DNA from: Xylophilus ampelinus
Lineage (GTDB): Bacteria; Pseudomonadota; Gammaproteobacteria; Burkholderiales; Burkholderiaceae_C
Direction of reading: 5' to 3'
Assembly (NCBI RefSeq): GCF_003217575.1
Contig: NZ_QJTC01000019.1
Span: 18,195 to 82,194 of the forward strand
DNA length: 64,000 nucleotides
The notes beneath the pieces are model-generated. The model was not told the origin of the DNA, made no database searches, and saw nothing but the letters and a program-made list of their open reading frames with translations. The translations under genes and the position numbers were made by a program. Shown piece by piece: positions 56,001-64,000 of the stretch (positions are counted from its first letter, which is position 1; every line of letters begins with the position of its first letter).

Positions 56001-59000
56001 CAGGGTGCCCGCCTGGTGGCGAGCGAGGGTGCGCTGTCGATGCGACTCGATGCGTCGTCGACAGGATTCGACGACGCCGTCTTGCAGGCGGGTGGCGCGG
56101 TCGCCCTGACGGCGCAGGACAGCACGCTGCGGCGCGCGCGGATCGACAGCGGAGCCGATGTGCGACTGAGCACCGGCGCGCTCCAGGCGGCCGGCCTGAA
56201 GGCGACCGCGCAGGATGCTCTCCGGATCGATGCGCGCGGCGCTGCCGACCTGCAGGGCAGCGCGATGGCGGCGACCACCACCGCATCGGTGGTCGCGACG
56301 CGAGGCATCGCGATCGACCGGGGTCGCGTGGAAGCGGGCCGCGTGACGGCGCTCGCGGGTGCCGGCATGCTGACCATGGCGGGCGCCACCGTCACCGTCA
56401 CCGGGGCCGACTCCGCCACGGCCGCCGTGCCTGCCGTCGAACTGCGAGGGCAGGGCGTGGACCACCGGGGCGCCCACACCCGCTCCGGCGGCGACCTGGT
56501 CATCGACGCGGGTTCCGCGGCACTGGACAACCAGGAAGGCGAAGTGCTGGCGGCGGGATCGGCATCCCTGAACTCCCACGGCCTGGACAACCGTGCGGGC
56601 GCCATCGCATCGAACGGCGATCTCGTCGTGCTGGCCAATGTCGCCCCGGCCCTTGCCGCGGGCACGGGCCGGCTCGACAACCGGGCCGGCAGCATTCGCA
56701 GCGCGCAGGGCAACGTGCGTCTCGATGCGGGCGACGTGCTCAACGACGCGGCGTCGGGCACGGGCGGACGCATCGCGTCGGCGGGAGATCTCTCCGTCGC
56801 TGCCGCGGGCGTCGTGACCAACCGGGCAGGCAGCCTCGGTGCAGGACGCGATCTTTCCGTCGTCGCCGGCGGCGGGTTGGACAACCGCGCGGGCACCGTC
56901 GGCGCAGGACGAAATGCCGCGCTCGATGTCGCATCGCTGGACAACCGTGGCGGGCTCGTCGGCGGCAACGCAAGCGTGCAGGCGGTGGCGCGTGACGCCG
57001 GCATCGACAACCGCGAGGGCACCTTGCAGTCCGGCCAGGGCATGACGCTGCGGGCCGCGGGCGACATCGGCAACGCGCAAGGAAAGATACAGTCGGGCGC
57101 CGGCGTGGACGTAACGGGTCGGGCATTCGACAACCGCGCGGGAAGCGTTACCGGGCAGGGTTCGGTCGCGGTCACCAGCACCTCCTGGCTCGGCGCGCGC
57201 GGGCAGGTCGCCGCGGGCGGCAACCTCTCGCTCGACGCCCAGGGCGGCGCGCTGGACATGCAGGATGGAACGCTCGACGCGCAGGCCGCACTCGCGCTGC
57301 GATCGGGCTCGGCAGACATCTCCCGGCTGAAGGCCACCGCGGGCGGAGCCCTGCGAATCTCGGCAGCCGACCTGGCGGCCGGCAATGCACGGCTGCAGTC
57401 CGGCGCGAGCGTCGCGGTGAATGCCTCCGGTCGGCTGGCGGCGGACGGCGTCGGCATCGCGGCCCACGACGCGGTGTCGATCCAGGCTGCGCAGGCCTCT
57501 CTGCAGCATGCATCCGTCACCGCCGATGCATCCGTGTCGGTGCGTGCCGACGATGTGAGCCTGCAGGCGGCGAATGTCGCGTCGCAAGGCGATGTCGACA
57601 TCGTGGCCGGCCGCGACCTCGACCTGCGCAGCGCCTCGGTCCGCGCCGGCCAGGATCTGTCGGCCACGGGGGCGACGGCACCGGGCGCAGCGACGCAGAC
57701 CTCCGGCGCGGAGCTGATGGCGGGGCGCGACCTCACCGTCGGCGTGTCGGGCAGCGTCGATTTTTCCGCACCCGATTTTCGCTACCAGTTCGGTCGCGAC
57801 CTCGACGTACGCGCCCAGGGCATCCGCACCGCCGGCACGACGCTGTCCGCACGCAACCTCCGCCTGGATGCGGGCGGCGGCATGCTGGACAACACCGGCG
57901 GCAGCCTCAATGCCTCGGGCACGCTGGAGGCGCGCGGCGCGGGCATCGGCAACCAGGGCGGGGCCATGGCGGCCAACGACGGCATCGTGGTCGATGCCGG
58001 CAGCGGTGCGTTGGTCAACGCAAGCGGCAAGATCTACAGCGTGCAGGGTGCCGCGCGCGTCGCCGGCGCCTCGATCGACAACCGCGGCGGCACCCTCAGC
58101 GCCGCGACCGACCTGGCCGTGGCGGGCGGCAGCCTCGACAACCGCGGCGGCAGCGCCGTCGCGGGCAACGCGCTCACCGTGGCCCTGGGCGGCGCGCTCG
58201 ACAACAGCGGCGGTGGCCGCATCGTGGCCAATACCGGCAACCTCGGGGTGACGGCGCAGGGCGTCGACAACCAGGCAGGCACGCTGTCGGCGGGGGCCGC
58301 CCTGCGCCTCGACGCCGGCACCGGCACCGTGCGCAACGCCGACGGCGCCATCGCCGCCGCCGGCAAGGTCGAGGTCGCGGGTGCCGCGCTCGACAACCAG
58401 CGCGGCAGCATCCTCGGCGGCGGCGGCCTTCACGTCGGCGTCCAGGGCGCGGTCGACAACCGCGGCGGCAAGCTGGGTTCCGCCCAGGGCGACACCACCG
58501 TCCGCGCGGCCTCGCTCGACAACAGCGGCGGCCAGACCACCGGCACCGACGTCGTGCTCGCCGGCAGCGTGCGCAACGTGGCCGGCGTGGTGTCGGGCGC
58601 CCGTTCGGTCCGGATATCGGGTGGCGGCGTCGTCAACGACACCGGCGTCATCGAAGCCGGCGCCGGCGGCATCGTGATCGACGCCGGCGACAACGCCCTG
58701 TCGAACCGCGACAGCGGCGGCACCCGCGGCATCGTCACCACCGGCGACCTGAGTCTGCGCGCTGCCCGCATCGACAACCAGGGCGGCTACGCCGGTGCCG
58801 ACGGCCGGATCGACGCCGCCGCCGCAGGCGACCTCGACAACCGCGGCGGCGTTCTGCTCGGCCTGGGCAACGGCACCGTCTCCGCCCACGGCACTCTCGA
58901 CAACCGGGGCGGCACCGTCGCCACCGGCGGCGCCCTGCGCCTCGATGCCGGCCGGCTGCTCAACTCCGGCGGCTCCAGTCTCGTATTCGCCGGCGGAGAC

Positions 59001-62000
59001 CTCCAGGTCACCGCCGACAGCATCGACAACAGCGGCACCCGCGACGGCCAGTACCGGCACGGTCTGCTCGCCGGCGGCAAGCTCTCGGTCACCGCCGCCA
59101 CCCTCGACAACCGGGGCGGCGCCATCGTCGCCCTGGGCGACGCCGGCATCACCGCCCGCACCCGCCTCGACAACAGCGCCGGGGGCCAAATCGGCGGCAA
59201 CCGCGTCACCGTCGACACCGCGGACCTGGTCAACACGGGCGGCCGCATCGACGGCGCCGAGCGCGTCGTCGTGCGCGCCCCGCGCTTCAGCGCCGACGGC
59301 GTCATCGCCAGCAGCGGCACCCTGGCCCTGACGATGGACCAGGACTACACCAACACCGGCACCGTGTCGGCGCGCGGCAACCTGGAGATCTCCACCACCG
59401 GCCGCTACACCAACCAGGGCACCGTCAGCGCGGAGCAAGACCTCGCCCTCAAAGCCGCCTCCCTCGACAACCAGGCCGGCGGGCGCATCGTCTCGCAGCG
59501 CACCACGCTGGATGTGGCCGGCACCCTCGCCAACGCCGGCCTCATCAACTCCACCGCCGGCCCCACCGCCATCACCGCCGGCGCCCTCGACAACACCGGC
59601 CGCATCTACGGCGACAGCGTCGCCATCGCCGCCGGCAGCATCGCCAACAGCGGCGGCGCCGTCATCGCCTCGCGCCACGGCGACCTCACGCTCACCGGCG
59701 GCGTCTCCAACACCGGCGGCGCCCAGCTCCTCAGCCTCGGCAACCTCACCGTCGACGGCAGCCTGCGCAACATCGGCAGCGCCGTCAGCGCCAGCGGCGA
59801 CCTCGGCGTCAGCGGGCGCCTCGACAACCTCAACGCCGGCCTCGTCCTCGGCACCGAAACCGTCAGCAGCACCGCCCCCGGCGCCGCCACCCTCATGCCC
59901 GCTGGCACCACCGACCGCTACAACGCCGGCGACGTCCGCTATCTCGACGACGACGGCGGCCGCTACGTCATGCCCAGCAGCCGCTACCCCTTCGACCGCT
60001 TCGGCGCCGTCGCGCGCCCGCCCGACGCCGGCTTGCTCTGCGGTACCCAAGAAGACCCCCGGTGCGCCACCGCCCCCTCCTTGCGCTACGCCGACAACGA
60101 CCCCGTCTGGGACACCTTCCAGGTCGCGCGGCCCGACTACGCCGGCCTCACCGAGCCCACTCCCCCTGCCGGCCCCTCTTGCAGCAGCTTCCAAGAAGGC
60201 GGCAGCCGACCCGTCCGCTCCACCGACGGCGCCTGCGGCGCCTACTGGAGCGACAAAGACGCCTACGACACCGCCCACGACCAGCGCCGCGCCGACGCCG
60301 GCCAGCGGCTCGACGCCGCCCTCTCCGCCTTCAACCAGGACCTCGCCGGCCGCACCTTCGAAGACGTCTATTCGATAGAGGTCACCGGCAGCACCACCAC
60401 CCGCACCACCGTCCTCGCCAGCGCCCCCGGCCGCATCACCGCCGGAGGCAACATCACCCTCGGCGACGGCCTCAACCAGGACAGCGTCATCCTCGCCGGC
60501 GGCGCGCTCAGCGGCGGCAGCGTGCAGAACCTCGCCACCCCCGGCCAGCAGCAAGTCACCGAATCGGGCCGCTCCCGGCTCTCCCACCTGGAGAGCTGCG
60601 GCCTCGACCACCACTGCCGCCGCACCGACCCCTGGACCCCCTTCACCGCCGCCCCCACCACCACCACCCACAACCTCGACGTCCTGCAGGCGCTGGGCAA
60701 CACCGCGGCCGGCAGCCCCCCCGCCGCCGACAACCCCGCCCCGCCCGCGGGCCAGCCCGCCGTCGTCCCCCGGGTCGGCGTCGCCCTCGGCGCCAGCCGC
60801 CCCGCCAGCGGCACCGGCGGCCCGCAGGCCAACCCCGGCACATTCGCGCCGCAAGGCGGCAGCATCCACGCCGTCGCGCAACCCCTGCAGGTCGACGGCG
60901 CCGTCGTCGTCGCGGCCCAGAACCCCGGCACCCCCGGCGTCCTCGACGTCGGCACCACCCCCGCGGTAGGAAGCACCCAGCTCACCACACGGCCCCTGCG
61001 CCTCGACGGCCCCGACCGCCTCACCCAGGGCGCCGCCGTCGACGCACCCCTGCCCGGCAGCGTCATCGCCGCCGGCGCGCGGGCTGTGCAGGCCGTGGCC
61101 ATCGAACAGGTGCGCAGCAACTTCGCCCAGATCGCCGCCGCCCGCCCGGTCTCGCAGACCGTGGTGGGCGGCACCGGCGACAGCCCCAAGGCCGCCACGC
61201 TCGACGGCGCCGATCCCGGCGCCCCCGCCGCCCGCGGCCAGGTCAAAAGTGCCGGCTACACCACCGTCGCCTCCGGCGGCCGCCTCGGCCTGCCCGCCAG
61301 CCAGCTCTTCCGAGCCCCCTCGCGCCCCGGCGCCGGCTACCTCGTCGAAACCGACCCCGCCTTCACCGACGAGCGCCACTACCTCGACTCCGACGACTAC
61401 CTCGCCCAGCTCGACCTCGACCCCGAGCGCAGCATGAAACGCTACGCCGACGGCTTCGGCGAACAGCGCCTCGTCGACGACCAGGTCATGGCCCTCTCCG
61501 GCCGCCGCTTCCTCGACGGCTACGCCGACAGCCAGGCCCAGTACGCCGCCCTCATCGACTCCGGCGTCGCCTACGCCAAGGAGTTCCAGCTCACCCCCGG
61601 CGTCGCGCTCAGCGCCACCCAGATGGCCCGGCTCACCACCGACATCGTCTGGCTGGAAACCCAGACCGTCCGCCTGCCCGACGGCACCACCACCCAGGCC
61701 CTCGTCCCCCGCGTCTACCTGCGCCAGCCCCAGAACGGCGACCTCCAGCCCTCCGGCGCCCTCATCGCCGCGAGAGACATCACCCTCAAAACCCCCGGCG
61801 ACATCGTCAACAGCGCCAGCCTGCACGCTTATGGCGGCGGTACAGGCAGCAACGCCGCCGGCGACAACGGCCAACTCCGCATCACCGCCGGCAACGTCGC
61901 CAACAGCGGCACCCTGGCCGGCGGCGCCATCGCCGTCCGCGCCCAGAACGACCTCGGCAACCTCGGCGGCCAGATCCTCGGCCAGGGCGCCGGCAGCACC

Positions 62001-64000
62001 ATCGCGCTGTCGGCCGGCCGCGACCTCGTCCTGCAAACCACCACCCAGAGCAGCAGCGCAGTCACCGCCACCAGCACCAGCAGCCGCACCAACCTCGACC
62101 GCATCGCCACCGTCCAGGGCGGCAGCATCGACCTGCAGGCCGCGCGCGACCTCATCGCCCGCGGCGCCACCGTCGGCGCCATCGGCGACGCCGCCCAGCA
62201 CAGCGGCACCCTCGTCGCCAGCGCCGGCCGCGACCTCGTCGTCGGCACCGTCCAGGAGCGCTACCAGCTCGGCATCGCCAACGCCGGCGGCCCCGTCGTC
62301 CAGGGCCGCGGCACCGCCTACAGCGAAGCCGGCACCACCCCCGTCGGCAGCGCCCTCGCCGCCCAGGCAGACATGAGCCTTGCCGCCGGCCGGCAGCTCG
62401 GCATCACCGGCAGCGCCATCGCGGCTGTAGGCAACGCCACCCTCGGCGGCGCCGATGTGACCATCGGCGCGGCAGCAGACACCCGCAGCGTCTCCTTGCA
62501 GGCCGTCAGCAACCACGGCTACCAGAACGCCGCCGGCAGCGCGCAGACCGCAGCGGGATCGCGCATCGGCGCGGGCGACGATTTGCGCATCGTCGCCAAC
62601 GGCAAGGCCGCCGACGGCCAGGGCGACATCGCCATCCGCGGCTCCAGCCTCAGTGCCGGCACCGGAGTCCTCGCGCTCCAGGCCAACCGCGACATCGCCA
62701 TAGGCACCGCCGGCACCGCCACCAGCCGCCAGACCGAGACCTACAGCAAAAGCAGCGGCCTCGTGAGCACCGCCACCAGCCGCAGCCAGAGCCACAGCGA
62801 CCTCCAGGGCGTCCAGGGCAGCAGCCTCGACGGCAAGACGGTCGCCATCGCGGCAGGCCGCGACCTGGGCGTCTCCGGCAGCAGCATCGTCGCCGACCGG
62901 AACGCCAGCCTCTTCGCCGGCCGCGACATCGCGATCGCCGCCGCCCGCCAGACCCAGACCCAAACCGCCAGCGCCAGCAGCAGCAAGAGCGGTGTGATGT
63001 CCAGCGGCATCGGCGTCACCCTCGGCAGCCAGTCGCAGACGATCAACAACCAGGGCGCAAGCACCACGGCTGTGGCCAGCACCGTAGGCAGCATCGGCGG
63101 CAACGTCAGCATCGTCGCCGGCAACCGTGTCGGCATCGTCGGCAGCGACCTCGTCGCCCCGGCCGGCGACATCGCCATCGCCGGCAAGAGCGTCGCCATC
63201 ACCGAAGCCAGAGACACCGCCAGCAGCCAGAGCCGGCAGACCGTCAAGCAGTCGGGCCTCACCCTCGCCGTCACCGCCCCTGCGATGGCCGCCCTGCAAA
63301 GCGCCGGCGGCACCCTCGACGCCAGCGGCAACACAAAGAGCAGCCGCATGCAGGCCCTCGGTATGGCGAGCGCGGCCATGAGCGCCAACACCGCCATCGG
63401 CAGCCTGCAAGGAGCCGGCGCGGCGATGGAGGCCGGCAAGAGCGCCGGCGAAGTCGCCAAAGCGGCCGGCGCAGGCGTCAACATCACCTTGGGCGGCAGC
63501 AAGAGCAGCAGCACCACCAGCCAGAGCAGCGACACCGCACGTGCCAGCACCCTGAACGCCGGCGGCGACATCGCCATCGTCGCCACCGGTGCCGGCAAAG
63601 ACAGCGGCATCACCCTGCAGGGCGTCCAGGCGGATGCGGGCCGCGACGTCGACCTCAAAGCCGACGGCGACATCAATCTGCTGGCTGCCCGCAACGACAG
63701 CGAGCAGCACAGCGGCGACAACAGCAGCAGCGCCAGCATCGGCGTCGGCATCGCCCTCGGCCCGAAACTGGCCTACGGCGTCACCGCTGCCGCCAGCAGC
63801 GCAAGGGGCCAGGCCGACGGATCGGACACCGGCTTCACCGGCACCCGCATCGCCGCCGGCCACACCGCCCGCATCGACAGCGGTCGCGACACCACCCTGC
63901 GCGGTGCAACCGTCGCCGCCAACACGGTGACGGCCGACATCGGCGGCGACCTCACCGTCGAAAGCCTGCAGGACACCGCCCGCTACGACAGCAAACAGAG
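53028..64000 (+). CDS. Two-partner secretion exoprotein (FHA/CdiA-like), 3' part, runs off window
   Basis: The +0 frame (CTT CTT CTG AAC from 53028) appears open to the window end, more than 3,650 codons; I did not see a stop in the stretches translated. FHA-1 repeats with LDN(R/T)GG run to about 59,880. A cysteine-containing middle region follows (59,900-60,650), then a CdiA-like block YLVETDPAFTDERHYLDSDD through SGRRFLDGYADSQAQYAALI and VALSATQMARLTTDIVWLE (61,340-61,700). FHA-2 hemagglutinin repeats reach the edge (DLTVESLQDTARYDSKQ). The first in-frame ATG after the shift is at 53154. Any C-terminal toxin and immunity gene lie beyond the window. Confidence 0.85.

Noticed and set aside
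53601..63863. A 3,420-codon open frame antisense to the exoprotein gene
   Set aside because: It mirrors the sense FHA repeats and arises from GC-rich codon bias; composition is repetitive Ala/Gly/Asp/Val with no domain, start signal or homology.
50953..64000. Periodic DN(R/S/T)GG units as a CRISPR or tandem DNA repeat
   Set aside because: The periodicity is at protein level with divergent codons; units are FHA beta-helix repeats, not conserved DNA direct repeats with spacers.

Overview
The window is high-GC DNA from a betaproteobacterium of the order Burkholderiales, most likely family Comamonadaceae. Pointers are a Bug-type tripartite-tricarboxylate receptor, a PhaM-like PHB-granule regulator, DUF3567 and DUF3108 proteins, pilT and pilU separated by a cyclic-nucleotide-binding protein, recG followed by oxyR, and scattered GCTAT-N7-ATAGC repeats that I recall from Comamonadaceae. 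Genus is not resolved. Most of the window is ordinary chromosomal housekeeping, dense and often translationally coupled.

1-8.3 kb: the first codons of an RND-efflux adaptor lipoprotein diverge from its TetR/AcrR-type repressor across an AcrR-like operator. Then come tRNA-Arg(CCG), a four-gene pqiA-pqiA-pqiB-pqiC operon (lipid-trafficking MCE system), an ankyrin protein, a stand-alone RibD-type deaminase, a YegD-like Hsp70 and a coupled pair of small uncharacterised genes. 8.4-13.4 kb: a macA-macB-TolC-like tripartite efflux operon. 13.5-16.4 kb: rsmI diverging from yraN-diaA-dolP, as in E. coli. 16.7-26.4 kb: a beta-hydroxyacid dehydrogenase, pilT/cNMP protein/pilU, yggS, lrgAB, purU and a PAS-GGDEF-EAL protein.

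26.4-28.5 kb is a decay zone. It holds a truncated sensor gene between two inverted copies of a short repeat, a frameshifted chaN-like gene, and an AbrB-family membrane-protein pseudogene split by a 118-bp palindromic element. A second copy of that element, identical but for one base, lies at 40.5 kb. 28.5-36.3 kb: DUF3567, DUF3108, fumarylacetoacetate-hydrolase-family enzyme, a YwqK-like repeat protein, phaM-FIST and a DadA-type dehydrogenase whose leader reads as a tandem glycine riboswitch. 36.7-49 kb: an MFS-acyltransferase fusion, pyruvate oxidase, Bug receptor, tgt / TPR-methyltransferase / queA, recG and oxyR.

49.1-64 kb: a two-partner secretion locus. An ShlB/FhaC-type transporter is followed by a giant FHA/CdiA-like exoprotein that runs off the window end. 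The exoprotein frame is broken by one base in a G5 tract near 53,020; downstream the alternative frame appears open for about 11 kb. Any C-terminal toxin and immunity gene would lie just outside the window. The most notable items are the 118-bp palindromic element, the riboswitch-controlled dehydrogenase, and the frameshifted CdiA-like exoprotein.
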